The notes: generated by a model not told the origin, from the letters alone. A stretch of 64,000 nt of DNA from Mesorhizobium sp. M3A.F.Ca.ET.080.04.2.1 (GCF_003952525.1 NZ_CP034451.1:1178001-1242000), one strand, 5' to 3'. Positions 26,578 to 35,745 are shown, counted from the first letter of the stretch. Program-made: numbers and translations.

Positions 26578-27247
26578 ATTGCGCTCCGAGCGGCAGGGCG
26601 GCGAGCGCGCGCTCCAGCTTGCCGGCCAGCGGCCTCGTCGACGGCAGGAGCAGGAAATGCTCGGCACGCACGTCGCGGAAGCCCGCCTCAGCAAGCAGCG
26701 ATGACGCCTTGCGGGCGCTGAGCAGGACGGCGTCCTTGTCGAACGGGCACCTCAGCACCGCCATGCGCGTCAGCGGGTTGTAGGGATTGTGCTCGATGAT
26801 GCAGGCAAGGCCGCCCCGCCGCACGACGCGCCGCATCTCGCGCAGGAATTCCAGCCACGACGCAGGCGGCACGTGGTGAACGACGCAACTGGCGAAGGCC
26901 AGGTTGAACGTGCCGTCCGCGTAAGGCAGGCGCGCGGTGGCGCACGTGCTGTAGGCGACATGCGGGTTCTCCCTCTTGGCGCGCGCGAGCGACTCCTGCG
27001 ACACGTCGCAGCCGTCGAGGCGATCGAAGACACCGGCGAGATGCGGGTGAAGCGAGCCCACGCCGCAGCCGACATCGAGCGCGCGCACGCCTGCCCCGCC
27101 GCGCCGAAGATCCTGCTCGACGATCAGGCGCCGCAGAAGCTCGGCCTTGGCACGCAGGAAGAAATCATGCTGAAGCCCGGAGAAGCGGATCGAGCCCTCG
27201 ACCGCCTCGCCGTAGCTGGACCTATAGCTGTCGAAGAGCTCGGACAT
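26555..27247 (-). CDS. SAM-dependent methyltransferase (class I)
   Basis: 230 residues. The SAM-binding motif I is VRALDVGCGVGSLHPHL, with DGCDVSQESLARAKREN as motif II, and YADGTFNLAFASCVVHHVPP as the post-motif. The C-terminal part resembles methyltransferases that act on lipid or glycan substrates. It overlaps both its neighbours (26 bases with GT2 upstream, 23 with GtrA downstream), so the three are expressed together. Confidence 0.85.
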   Translation of the reverse strand: MSELFDSYRSSYGEAVEGSIRFSGLQHDFFLRAKAELLRRLIVEQDLRRGGAGVRALDVGCGVGSLHPHLAGVFDRLDGCDVSQESLARAKRENPHVAYSTCATARLPYADGTFNLAFASCVVHHVPPASWLEFLREMRRVVRRGGLACIIEHNPYNPLTRMAVLRCPFDKDAVLLSARKASSLLAEAGFRDVRAEHFLLLPSTRPLAGKLERALAALPLGAQYACVGRA

Positions 27248-28283
27248 CCGTCGTCACCCCGTTGCCGGACTTGCGAAACGATGCGCGCTTGTCGCGGGGG
27301 GCGATGCGCATTGGACGGTCGAAACCGCTCAGCCTTTCGACGACATAGAGCGGGCGCCGTTTCACCTCCGCGTGGATGCTGCCGACATAAAGCCCGATCA
27401 CGCCGGTCATGAAGAGATTGATGCCGATCAGCAGCGACACGATCACCACCGTCGAGGTCCAGCCGGCAATCACGCCGGCTTCGAGGATCCAGGCCAGGAT
27501 GGCATAGGCGCCGAACACCAGGGCGAGAGCGGAAATCGCCAATCCGGTGAACAGCGCCAGCTGCAGAGGCCGCTCCGAAAAGCTGATGATGCCGTGCATC
27601 GCAAGCCGCATCATCTTCCACAACGGGTATTTGGTTTCGCCGAGCGTGCGCGCCGGGCGCTCGAACGGCACCGCCGCCTGCTTGAAACCCATCCAGCCGA
27701 ACATGCCCCTGACGAAGCGGTCGTGCTCGGGCATGCGCTTGAAGGTGTCCAGCGCCTTGCGGCCGACGAGGCGGAAGTCGCCGACATCGCGCGGGATGTC
27801 GACAGGCGTCATGCGCTCCAGCACACGGTAGAAGAGGCTGGCGGTGAAGCGCTTGAACCAGGTCTCGCCCTCGCGCCTGACGCGCCTGGCGTAGACGATC
27901 TCGAAACCTTCCTTCCACTTCGCCACGAGATCCAGAACCACCTCGGGCGGATCCTGCAGGTCGGCATCCATGACGATGACGGCCTGGCCGGCGGCGGCTT
28001 CCATGCCGGCGGTGATGGCGATCTGATGGCCGAAGTTGCGGGAAAGCTCGATCAGGCGGAAGCTTGGTTCGGCGGCGACCATGCGGCGCAGGTAGGGCAC
28101 GCTTCGATCGCTGCTGCCGTCGTCGACAAAGATGACCTCGGTCTCTCCGTCCAGCCGCGCGACCAGCGCGCCGATGCGCTCGACCAGCCGGGGCAACACC
28201 TCTTCCTCATTGTATATCGGCAGCACCAATGAGTAGCGTGGGGACGGTGCCCGCGTCCGGATGCGCTGGACAGCTTCTTGCAT
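27222..28283 (-). CDS. Family 2 glycosyltransferase (DPM/GtrB-like)
   Basis: About 353 residues from the ATG at 28283 (28328 is an alternative). GT2 motifs: YSLVLPIYNEEEVLPRLVER, EVIFVDDGSSDRS, VIVMDADLQDPPE (the DxD-type region). Two C-terminal membrane segments (LALFTGLAISALALVFGAYAIL and VVIVSLLIGINLFMTGVIGLYVG) are typical of polyprenyl-phosphate sugar synthases such as GtrB. It probably makes the lipid-linked sugar donor used by the neighbouring membrane enzymes. Confidence 0.88.
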   Translation of the reverse strand: MQEAVQRIRTRAPSPRYSLVLPIYNEEEVLPRLVERIGALVARLDGETEVIFVDDGSSDRSVPYLRRMVAAEPSFRLIELSRNFGHQIAITAGMEAAAGQAVIVMDADLQDPPEVVLDLVAKWKEGFEIVYARRVRREGETWFKRFTASLFYRVLERMTPVDIPRDVGDFRLVGRKALDTFKRMPEHDRFVRGMFGWMGFKQAAVPFERPARTLGETKYPLWKMMRLAMHGIISFSERPLQLALFTGLAISALALVFGAYAILAWILEAGVIAGWTSTVVIVSLLIGINLFMTGVIGLYVGSIHAEVKRRPLYVVERLSGFDRPMRIAPRDKRASFRKSGNGVTTDVRALRQL

Positions 28284-28429
28284 TCGGTTGCAATGGAACA
28301 CCCGCCACAAGGTTCCATGAACAAACACTAATTTGTGTATTAGGGCGCGCGCTCGGAGTTGCCGGGGCGGCCAAGCCGCATCGAGGCCCCGCCGCCAAGA
28401 ACGTCGCAGCTGCTTTGACCGTGCAAGTC

Positions 28430-28798
28430 ATGCGGCAACCGCCGGATGACTCGTCTGCGGAACAACTGCACGGCTTCGCGGTTTATACATTAGCAGAGAC
28501 TAATGAAATGCTGTTTGCCCTGGGTAGTGCTCCTTCGGTTGCTGTTCTCGCCGCCAGAAACGTCGACGCGGAAATTCTTGGAGTGATCGACCTCACCAAC
28601 AACGCCGAAGCCCAGATCGGCACCATCAGCTTAGGACAAGCCATTCAGTTCGTAGCCAACGCCTCGGTGCTTGGATACGACGTTCGCGCTGCGATGGTCC
28701 GCTACGGCGAACTGGGAACGCCGAGCCTTCGGGTCGGAGATTGTGAGCAGCTGTGGTCGCAATTTGGTTCAGCCCTGCTCGAGCCCGACATCACCTGA
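28430..28798 (+). CDS. Hypothetical protein
   Basis: About 122 residues from the ATG at 28430 (GTG at 28421 in frame). Soluble, with mixed alpha/beta appearance (DAEILGVIDLTNNAEAQIGTISLGQAIQFVANAS). Base composition is less GC-rich than neighbours, and no ribosome binding site is obvious. No family recognised; the gene may be acquired or may be a chance frame. Confidence 0.45.
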   Translation: MRQPPDDSSAEQLHGFAVYTLAETNEMLFALGSAPSVAVLAARNVDAEILGVIDLTNNAEAQIGTISLGQAIQFVANASVLGYDVRAAMVRYGELGTPSLRVGDCEQLWSQFGSALLEPDIT

Positions 28799-29327
28799 CT
28801 TGCAGGACAAGCTTGACGTGAGTCGCAGCGACGCACGCGCTCCTGCGTCGCGATCCACTCAGGAGGGCTAAGGGATTCTGCAGTCCGGCCCAGAAAGAAT
28901 AGGGCGACCGATCAGCGCGGGGTTGGGGTGGGGGGAGCAGCCGTCGGTCACCCAGGAAAAGGGGCCTTGAAATCAAGAAAAAGCAGGCCCTACAACGAAT
29001 TATGCCATGAACCTCTGAGGATGGATATAACATTTGCTAGCTGTCGAGGCTGATCGCGCCGGCGTTGCGGGCTCAGGGCAAGTCGGGCTGCCGGGCCCGG
29101 CCATGCGCCGAAGGCTCACCAACGAGCCGGATAAAGGAACCGGCGCACCGCCTTTGCGAAGCCGGAGAGCGCTTGGGTCTGGAGCCCCAACAGCGCTCTG
29201 ATCTTGGCGACGGACATGGGGGAGCATATCCGGGCGGTGCTCGGCGACCCCACATATTGGTCGCCGGAAGGTCGCCCAAATGCCGCCCCGTCGGGCGCGG
29301 CTCTCGGCTTCGGCTGTGATTGATCGG
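28799..29327. other. Intergenic stretch without recognised features
   Basis: About 530 bases. The frames here give low-complexity Arg/Pro-rich products without ribosome binding sites. I see no hairpin array or RNA that I can support. Confidence 0.4.
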
Positions 29328-29552
29328 TTACTGCCCCCCGGCCTTCCTGAGCAACCGCGACAGGTGCAAGCGATGAAGCGCCTGCATATCCTCGAGCAGA
29401 TGGAGAAACTCCATTGCCTGGGTCACCGGCAAACCCTCGTGATCAAGATGCCTGATGAGGCCGAGCTGACGGCTTATGTGCCGCTCGCCCAGTTCGACGT
29501 GTCGTTCCACCATGCGAATTTCATCCGCCAGTGCCATCGACGACAACGTCAT
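29328..29552 (-). CDS. Small helical protein, conserved-type hypothetical
   Basis: 74 residues from ATG 29552 (ATG 29537 also possible). The pattern ADEIRMVERHVELGERHISRQLGLIRHLDHEGLPVTQAMEFLHLLEDMQALHRLHLSRLL is a single amphipathic helical hairpin, familiar as a type of small protein in rhizobia and bradyrhizobia, often with the GERHIxRQ motif. Function unknown. No signal peptide. Confidence 0.65.
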   Translation of the reverse strand: MTLSSMALADEIRMVERHVELGERHISRQLGLIRHLDHEGLPVTQAMEFLHLLEDMQALHRLHLSRLLRKAGGQ

Positions 29553-29673
29553 TGCCAGAGAGCCGTTCCCCCCGGGCTGCACCGGGGCTGCACCGTCTCT
29601 CGCCCAGGAACTCCACGGGGCCTGTTCAAATGCAGCAGGCGCCGCACTCGCGTGCGGGATGTGCAGCGCCCGG

Positions 29674-29775
29674 CTTAAAGCGCGTCGCGCTGAAACGGAT
29701 TCAGGCGATGCGCTTCAAGTCTTTGTTTTAAGCATGTCGTTGCCCCAGAACCGCTGTACACTTCTGGGCACGCTC
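29674..29775. repeat. RIME-like rhizobial mosaic palindrome
   Basis: AAAGCGCGTCGCGCTGAAAC, then GATTCAGGCGATGCGCTTCA, then AAGCATGTCGTTGCCCCAGA with inverted CTTCTGGGCACG. This GCGCGTCGCGCTGAAACGGA-type sequence is a widespread intergenic palindrome family in rhizobia; the exact class name is uncertain. Confidence 0.6.
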
Positions 29776-29845
29776 CAAGCCGGTCATGAGCGTCTCATGC
29801 TGCGGGGGCCAATCGTGCAAAGGACGGCTGGCACCCAAGCGCCAA

Positions 29846-30052
29846 CTAGCCGCGCGGTCTGATTTTCGGGGCCGGCAAGCTTTCACACGGATTTGCGGCC
29901 AATCTGGCCGTCCGCCAATCTCGCAGCGACAGAGATTTCTTTCTCCTTGCCAGTGCCTCGCTGCGATCGGCATCAGCGGCCAATCGGCCTCCCATCGCAG
30001 CGATCACGTAGTCGGCTCTGTTCGTTCGGTAGTCTTCCTTTTGGACAGCCAT
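29846..30052 (-). CDS. Small basic hypothetical protein
   Basis: 68 residues, Arg/Lys-rich (SEALARRKKSLSLRDWRTARLAA). The evidence for coding is a strong ribosome binding site, GGGAGGAAACG directly before ATG. No homolog recognised and no domain visible; composition is close to that of chance frames, so confidence is moderate. Confidence 0.5.
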   Translation of the reverse strand: MAVQKEDYRTNRADYVIAAMGGRLAADADRSEALARRKKSLSLRDWRTARLAANPCESLPAPKIRPRG

Positions 30053-30260
30053 CGTTTCCTCCCGGGTGTCCGCGGGCCTTTCCCTCCCTTGAGGCTCGAC
30101 GGAGTCACTAGCTGCCGATCTGCAGCAAGAGTCTACAAATTGTGGATTGTACTAAAATGATACAGCCGCCACACGCCCCAGCATGCGACCAGGCCCACGC
30201 GATCCCGCAACAGGCCCTTATTGGATATCCAACGGGGCAGTGGAAGCCGGCCGCGCGATC

Positions 30261-30491
30261 CTACTTGCCGTTCGAGGCCAGCTTCTCGATCCGTCCTCTG
30301 TCCAAACGGAACACGCCGTCCGTCCCGCCTTGCAGCTCAAAGTCAGTCTGCAGCTCGTCCCAGGTGCCGAGATACTTGCCGCAATCGGCACAATGGATCG
30401 GAGTGGTGGGTTCAGCATCGGCCGGGATCTGCAGACGGACGGTGCCGCAAAAGGGGCATTCCAATTTGTGGTCCAGATACTGGCCGGCCAT
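30261..30491 (-). CDS. Zinc-ribbon protein
   Basis: 76 residues from the ATG at 30491 (30503 also in frame). Two CxxC knuckles, LECPFCGTVR and IHCADCGKYLG, 20 residues apart, form a treble-clef/zinc-ribbon-like site. The remainder has no catalytic motif. It follows the TetR gene on the same strand after 120 bases. Function unknown. Confidence 0.65.
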   Translation of the reverse strand: MAGQYLDHKLECPFCGTVRLQIPADAEPTTPIHCADCGKYLGTWDELQTDFELQGGTDGVFRLDRGRIEKLASNGK

Positions 30492-30611
30492 GCCCGGAAG
30501 CATTGCGCAATTGAGCCGGGGGCGCAAGCGGGGATGCCTGTTGTGCGTGGGCTCACATCGTCCTGTGGGTTCACAACTTCGAGAGTCCCTCAAGGCGCGA
30601 TCAGCGGCGCG

Positions 30612-31280
30612 CTATCCCCCCGCTCCGAAGCGCAAGCCATCCATCAAGAGCCTCACCAGGCGCCCCGACCGCTCGCGCCAGTCGGAGGTGTTGGGGGCCG
30701 AGTAGATGCCGCCCAACGCATGGAGCACATCGGAGGCATCGATGTCGGCGCGGATCCTGCCGGCGGCGGCGGCTCGTTCGATCAGGCCCTTCAGTGCGCC
30801 GGAGACGCGGCCGGAGGTGTCGGAGAACAGCGTCGCGTTGGTGGTCAGCAGGAGGCGAAGGCTGGTGGCCAGCCCGCGCTTGGTGGCGATGTAGTCGACG
30901 AAGCGCTGCATCCAGAGCTCCAGCGCGATATCGGCCGGATGCGAGCGGGCGAGTTCGTCCGCCGCCTGGCAGAGCCCTTCCACCTCGCGGCGGTAGACCA
31001 CCTCGACCAGATGCTCGCGCGTCGGGAAATGCCGGTACAGCGTGCCGATGCCGACCCCTGCCCGCTTCGCGATCTCCTGCAGCGAGGCGTCGACGCCGTG
31101 TTCCGCGAAAGCCTGCGCCGCCACCTCGACGAGCGTGTCGCGGTTGCGCCGCGCATCGGCGCGCAGCGGCTTTGGCGCTGACGCGTCGGGCCTCTCTTCG
31201 GCGGGGGCTGGCGGCTGGTCGGACAGTTTTTTCTCCACGCTGGCATTTCGGGGGTTGAACCAATGCGGTCCAGCCCCCAC
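30612..31280 (-). CDS. TetR-family transcriptional regulator
   Basis: About 222 residues from GTG 31280; a GTG at 31238 would remove 14 residues. N-terminal HTH: RDTLVEVAAQAFAEHGVDASLQEIAKRAGVGIGTLYRHFPTREHLVEVVY, the standard TetR signature. The C-terminal ligand domain has no obvious identity. It is divergent from the PaoABC-like operon, and a perfect 14-bp palindrome lies just upstream of its start, so it probably represses itself and perhaps the dehydrogenase genes. Confidence 0.85.
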   Translation of the reverse strand: MGAGPHWFNPRNASVEKKLSDQPPAPAEERPDASAPKPLRADARRNRDTLVEVAAQAFAEHGVDASLQEIAKRAGVGIGTLYRHFPTREHLVEVVYRREVEGLCQAADELARSHPADIALELWMQRFVDYIATKRGLATSLRLLLTTNATLFSDTSGRVSGALKGLIERAAAAGRIRADIDASDVLHALGGIYSAPNTSDWRERSGRLVRLLMDGLRFGAGG

Positions 31281-31289
31281 GTAAATAAA

Positions 31290-31303
31290 CGGAGGCGCCT
31301 CCG
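31290..31303. promoter_or_regulatory. Probable TetR operator palindrome
   Basis: CGGAGGCGCCTCCG is a perfect 14-bp palindrome with AAA and TTT just outside it, 10 bases before the TetR start codon. Size and place fit a TetR dimer site. No second copy was seen next to the dehydrogenase operon start. Confidence 0.55.
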
Positions 31304-31421
31304 CTTTAGTGGAGTGCTCTTATCATATAATCAGGGGAAGCGATATGTCACGTGGTGAACGACGGAGAGCTTTCGCTGAACGATGGAAGTGCGGGGGGCA
31401 TTCCGCGACGTCCCTAATTGG

Positions 31422-31640
31422 TCATCCTAGGGCGAAGCAAGGAGCGCAGCGACGCGGCGCAAACCCTAGGATCCATGCTGTTACCTTCGGGCGCCGCAGC
31501 GTGCAGAATTCTGGCCCGCCGCGTTCCTCGACAAGCGTCACGGAATGGATCCTCGGGTCAAGCCCGAGGATGACGAAGGAAGGGGACGGGACAGCGCCCC
31601 CTCTGCCCTGCCGGGCATCTCCCCCTCGAGAGGGGAGATT
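31422..31640. repeat. Mixed palindrome cluster upstream of the dehydrogenase operon
   Basis: Three units: CATCCTAGGGCG...CCCTAGGATC (31422-31474), CCTCGGGTCAAGCCCGAGGA (31551-31570), and a REP copy with the GGGACAGCGCCCCCTCTGCC start (31587-31640). The CATCCTAGGGCG unit recurs at 35653. Confidence 0.7.
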
Positions 31641-31721
31641 AGCAGCTTCGACGCCTTGCCCCTCACCTGCCCAGCCCCATTTCCCTCCCCCTAGCGTCCA
31701 GCAATCGGAGCCCGACGCCCC

Positions 31722-32297
31722 ATGACAAGTCAAATCCATACTGGCCAAATCATCATCGATCCTCCTGAAGACGGCCATTTCAGGAACGGCCAAGCCGCCG
31801 ACGGCTCAACCCAGCCCAGTCCGACCACGCTTTCCATCCATCTCGCCATCAACGGCCGCGACCATGCGCTCGACATCGAGCCGCGCGTTACGCTGCTCGA
31901 CGCGCTGCGCGAGCGGCTTCATCTGACCGGCACCAAGAAGGGCTGCGACCAAGGGCAGTGCGGCGCCTGCACGGTGCATGTCGACGGCCAAAGGGTGCTC
32001 GCCTGCCTGACGCTGGCCGCACAGGTCGAAGGCCGCGCGATCACAACCATCGAGGGACTGGCCGGCGAAGACGGCACGCTCAATGCCGTGCAGGCCGCCT
32101 TCCTCGAGCAGGACGCCTTCCAGTGCGGCTATTGCACGCCGGGCCAGATCATGTCGGCGGTGGCCTGCATCCGCGAAGGCCATGCCGGCTCCGATGAGGA
32201 GATCCGCGAATACATGGCCGGAAACCTATGCCGCTGCGGCGCCTATCCGCACATCGTCGCCGCCGTCCGCCAGGCCGCACAGGAGCTCCGCTCATGA
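31722..32297 (+). CDS. [2Fe-2S] subunit of PaoABC-like aldehyde/xanthine dehydrogenase
   Basis: 191 residues. Two [2Fe-2S] clusters are visible: GCDQGQCGACTVHVDGQRVLAC (plant-ferredoxin type) and CGYCTPGQI...CRCGAYP. This is the small electron-transfer subunit of the xanthine-oxidase family. Unlike E. coli PaoA there is no twin-arginine leader, only a 35-residue hydrophilic N-terminus, so the enzyme is probably cytoplasmic. The stop overlaps the next gene (ATGA at 32294-32297). Confidence 0.9.
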   Translation: MTSQIHTGQIIIDPPEDGHFRNGQAADGSTQPSPTTLSIHLAINGRDHALDIEPRVTLLDALRERLHLTGTKKGCDQGQCGACTVHVDGQRVLACLTLAAQVEGRAITTIEGLAGEDGTLNAVQAAFLEQDAFQCGYCTPGQIMSAVACIREGHAGSDEEIREYMAGNLCRCGAYPHIVAAVRQAAQELRS

Positions 32298-33277
32298 GAG
32301 ATTTTTCCTACCTCCGCGCCGACAGTGTCGAGGCCGCGCGCAACGCGGCGGCGCTTCCCGGCGCCATGCTGCTTGCCGGCGGCACAACGCTGGTCGATCT
32401 CGCCAAATGCGGTGTGGTCGAACCGGCGACCGTTGTCGACATCAGCCATATCGAGGGACTCGACGCCATCGACGTCAGCGCCGATCGTGCGATCATCGGC
32501 GCGCTGGCCAGAATGAGCCATGTCGCCGACCATGCCGGGGTGAAGAGCCATTTCCCGGCCGTCTCGGAGGCGCTCTGGCAGGCGGCCTCGGCGCAGCTGC
32601 GCAACATGGCCACCATCGGCGGCAATCTGATGCAGCGCACGCGCTGTCCGTATTTCCGCGATCCGCAAAACTTCGCGGCCTGCAACAAGCGCGCTCCGGG
32701 CAGCGGCTGCTCGGCGATCGGCGGCGTGACGCGCGGCCATGCGGTGCTCGGCGTGAGCGAGGCCTGCATCGCCACCTATCCGGGCGACCTGGCAATCGCA
32801 CTGGTCGCCTTCGACGCCGAGGTCGATCTCGGCGAGCGCAAGCTCAAGGTCGAGGACTTCTTCCTGGCGCCGGGCGCCACCGCCGAGCGCGAGCACGACA
32901 TCCGCCCCGGCGAGGTGATCACGGCCATCGAGATCCAGGGCTCGGCCGCGGCCCGGCGCTCGACCTATCTTAAGGTGCGCGACCGCCAGTCCTATGAATT
33001 CGCAGCGGCCAGCGCGGCGGTCGGGCTGGAGCTCGAAGCCGACGGCCGCACCATCCGCGACATCCGCGTCGCGCTCGGCGGCGTCGCGACGAAACCGTGG
33101 CGGGCGCGCGCGCTCGAGGAAGCACTGACGGGCAAGCCACTCGATGAAGACACCGTGCGCAAGGCGAGCGAACTCGCCATGGAGGGCGCCGTCGACCATG
33201 GCGCCAACCATTACAAAATCGCGCTGGCGCCGCGCGTCATCGCGCGCGCCATCCTCAAACTGGGAGAGACGGCATGA
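32294..33277 (+). CDS. FAD-binding subunit of PaoABC-like dehydrogenase
   Basis: 327 residues. FAD motifs: LPGAMLLAGGTTLVDLAKCG and MATIGGNLMQRTRCPYFRD. The Cys-rich insert RCPYFRD...AACNKRAPGSGCSAIGG matches the extra [4Fe-4S] site of PaoB-type subunits, not found in ordinary xanthine dehydrogenases. The start ATG at 32294 overlaps the upstream stop (ATGA); the longer upstream frame is a shadow. The end overlaps the next ATG in the same way. Confidence 0.9.
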   Translation: MRDFSYLRADSVEAARNAAALPGAMLLAGGTTLVDLAKCGVVEPATVVDISHIEGLDAIDVSADRAIIGALARMSHVADHAGVKSHFPAVSEALWQAASAQLRNMATIGGNLMQRTRCPYFRDPQNFAACNKRAPGSGCSAIGGVTRGHAVLGVSEACIATYPGDLAIALVAFDAEVDLGERKLKVEDFFLAPGATAEREHDIRPGEVITAIEIQGSAAARRSTYLKVRDRQSYEFAAASAAVGLELEADGRTIRDIRVALGGVATKPWRARALEEALTGKPLDEDTVRKASELAMEGAVDHGANHYKIALAPRVIARAILKLGETA

Positions 33278-35562
33278 CCGTTCATGAGATGAAACACGCC
33301 GCCTCGGACAGCGCGCGCCTCGAAGCGGTCGGCGGACGGCTGTCGCGCGTCGACGGCCCGGCCAAAATCACCGGTGCGGCGCATTACGCCGTCGAGCAGC
33401 AGCTCGAAGGGCTGGCGCATGCGGTGCTGGTCGGCGCCACCATCGCCGCCGGCAAGGTGACAGCCATCGACGCCCGCGCGGCCGAGACGGCGCCCGGCAT
33501 GCTCGCCGTGCTGACGCCCGACACCATCATGGAGCTGAAGGGCGCCTCGGACTGGCTGGGCAATCCGCCGTCGCAGCCGACCTACGCACCTTTAGCCCGC
33601 GAGGTCACCTTTTCCGGCCAGCATGTCGCGGCCGTGGTGGCCGAGACCTTCGAGCAGGCGGTGGCGGCGGCAGAACTGGTCAAGGTCAGCTATGACGAGA
33701 TCCCGGCCATTGTCGACCTCAGCGACGGCACCGACGGCATTCCGATCGACGCCATGACCAAGGAATGGGGCGACGCCGAAGCAGCCTTCGCCGCCGCGAC
33801 GGTGCGCGTCTGCGCGGCCTACAACACGCCGCGCGAATTCCAGGCGGCGATGGAGCCGCACGGGCTGATCGCGCGCTGGGAAGGCGACCAGCTGACCATC
33901 TGGGAGCCGAGCCAGTGGCTCGACGGCATGGCGCGCACCTATGCCGAATGGTTTTCCGTGCCGTTCGAGAATGTGCGGCTGGTCTCGCCCTATATCGGCG
34001 GCGGCTTCGGCTCGAAAGCGCTGGCGCTCGCGCACAGCGCGGTGGCGGCGGCGGCGGCGAAGATGCTGAACCGGCCGGTGAAGCTGGTGCTCAACCGGCC
34101 GCAGAATTTTACATCCTATGGCGGCCGCGCCGCGACCCGCCAGACGGTGGCGATCGGCGCCGACACCAACGGCCGCATCCAGTCGATCGTGCATCGCGGC
34201 GTCAACGAGACGGCGGTCGACGGCATGTGGGTCGAGCCGCTCGGCTCCGTCACCTCGATCATGTACGCCACGCCCAACTTCTCCTCGAAGCAGAATGTGG
34301 TGCGGGTGAACACGGTGGTGCCGGGAGCGAAGCGCGCGCCCGGCGAGAACCCGAGCGCCTTCGGCATCGAATGCGCGATCGACGAGCTCGCCTATGAGCT
34401 CGGCATCGATCCGCTGGAGATGCGGCTGATCAACTATGCCGAGCAGGATCCGCACGCGAAGAAGGCGTGGTCGACCAGGCAGCTGCGCGAGGCTTTCGCG
34501 GCCGGCGCGGAAGCCTTCGGCTGGGCGAAGCGCTCGCCCCAGCCGCGCTCGATGCGCGACGGCCACCAGCTCATCGGCTGGGGGCTGGCGGCCGGCACCT
34601 ATCCGGTGCGGCGCGCCCATGGCGAGGCGGTGGTGAAGATCCTCGCCGACGGTTCGGCCGAGGTCGAAAGCTCCTCCATCGACATGGGCCAGGGCACCTA
34701 CACGATCCTGGCGCAGACCGCGGCCGAGACGCTCGGCGTGCCGGTGGAGCAGGTCTCGGTGAAGCTCGGCGACTCGCACTTCGCCCGCGCCGGGGTCACC
34801 GGCGGCTCGCGGCTCGCCGGCGTCATGACCGGCGCCGTCCACAAGGCGGCGGGCCAGGCGCTGGACGAGCTGATCGGGCTGGCGCTCTCCGATCCGCATT
34901 CGCCCTTCAAGGGGCTGCAGGCGAACACGCTTCAGGTGAAGAACGGCCGCATCGCCTCGCCGCGCGGCGAAGGGCCGGAGCTGACGATCGCCGAGCTGAT
35001 GAGCGCCCTTGGCCGCGAAAGGATCGAGGCCAAGGGCGACACGATGCCGGCCAACGCGACGCCGCAGGAGCGCTACAAGAACTACACCACCATCGCCATG
35101 GCGCTGCCCCACACCGAGGGCGACTATTCGCGTCATTCCTGGTGCGCGCATTTCGTCGAAGTGCGCGTCGACAGGGACTTCGGCACGGTGCGCGTCTCGC
35201 GCGTGGTGTCGGCCCTGGACTCGGGGAGGCTCTACAACCCGAAGCTGGCGGAAAGCCAGTGGAAGGGCGGCATCATCATGGGCATCGGCCAGGCGCTGCT
35301 CGAAGAAGGCATCGTCGACCGCCGGCACGGCCGCATCGTCAACGGCAACCTCGCCGACTACATGCTGCCGACCAATGCCGACATCCCCGATATCCAGACG
35401 ATCTCGGTCGGCATCCCCGACCCGCATTCCTCCGCCCTCGGCGGCAAGGGCGCCGGCGAGCTCGGCATCGTCGGCGTCGCGCCGGCGATCGCCAACGCGG
35501 TTTTCCACGCGACGGGCAAGCGGGTACGGGATCTGCCCATCACGCTGGAGAAGTTGATTTGA
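33274..35562 (+). CDS. Molybdopterin-binding catalytic subunit of PaoABC-like dehydrogenase
   Basis: 762 residues. The large subunit binds molybdopterin (cytosine dinucleotide in this family) and oxidises aldehydes or heterocycles. Key regions: LVSPYIGGGFGSKAL, SSIDMGQGTYTILAQTAAETLG, and the active-site Glu in GGKGAGELGIVG near the C-terminus. Length fits PaoC/YagR-type subunits. The ATGA overlap with the FAD subunit keeps stoichiometry. No XdhC/PaoD chaperone gene follows within the window. Confidence 0.92.
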   Translation: MTVHEMKHAASDSARLEAVGGRLSRVDGPAKITGAAHYAVEQQLEGLAHAVLVGATIAAGKVTAIDARAAETAPGMLAVLTPDTIMELKGASDWLGNPPSQPTYAPLAREVTFSGQHVAAVVAETFEQAVAAAELVKVSYDEIPAIVDLSDGTDGIPIDAMTKEWGDAEAAFAAATVRVCAAYNTPREFQAAMEPHGLIARWEGDQLTIWEPSQWLDGMARTYAEWFSVPFENVRLVSPYIGGGFGSKALALAHSAVAAAAAKMLNRPVKLVLNRPQNFTSYGGRAATRQTVAIGADTNGRIQSIVHRGVNETAVDGMWVEPLGSVTSIMYATPNFSSKQNVVRVNTVVPGAKRAPGENPSAFGIECAIDELAYELGIDPLEMRLINYAEQDPHAKKAWSTRQLREAFAAGAEAFGWAKRSPQPRSMRDGHQLIGWGLAAGTYPVRRAHGEAVVKILADGSAEVESSSIDMGQGTYTILAQTAAETLGVPVEQVSVKLGDSHFARAGVTGGSRLAGVMTGAVHKAAGQALDELIGLALSDPHSPFKGLQANTLQVKNGRIASPRGEGPELTIAELMSALGRERIEAKGDTMPANATPQERYKNYTTIAMALPHTEGDYSRHSWCAHFVEVRVDRDFGTVRVSRVVSALDSGRLYNPKLAESQWKGGIIMGIGQALLEEGIVDRRHGRIVNGNLADYMLPTNADIPDIQTISVGIPDPHSSALGGKGAGELGIVGVAPAIANAVFHATGKRVRDLPITLEKLI

Positions 35563-35580
35563 GGCGGCCCTTGGAGCGCG

Positions 35581-35745
35581 TGATCTCCCCCCTTGCGGGG
35601 GAGATGCCTGGCAAGGCAGAGGGGTGCGAAGGAACGCAGCCTCTCGTCTTCGTCATCCTAGGGCGGAGCAAGGAGCGGAGCGACGCGCGCAGACCCTAGG
35701 ATGACGAAGGAGAGTGAGGCCATCTCCCCCTCGAGATGGAAGATC
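35581..35745. repeat. Palindrome cluster after the dehydrogenase operon
   Basis: A REP copy (GATCTCCCCCCTTGCGGGGG with GTGCGAAGGAACGC flank) followed by CATCCTAGGGCGGAGCAAGG...CCCTAGGATGAC and a partial CATCTCCCCCTCGAGATGG. It separates two convergent genes and may stop transcription from both sides. Confidence 0.75.

Noticed and set aside
28329..28510. CTAAT...ATTAG palindromes near 28329 and 28489
   Set aside because: Short AT-rich arms (5-6 bp); one lies inside a possible gene. Not enough to call an operator.
29073..29279. Minus-strand 68-codon frame
   Set aside because: Low-complexity Arg/Pro/Ser product, no ribosome binding site, no resemblance to known small proteins.
33592..35508. 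A 638-residue minus-strand frame
   Set aside because: Antisense to the molybdopterin subunit; composition is His/Asp/Arg-rich shadow, no ribosome binding site.
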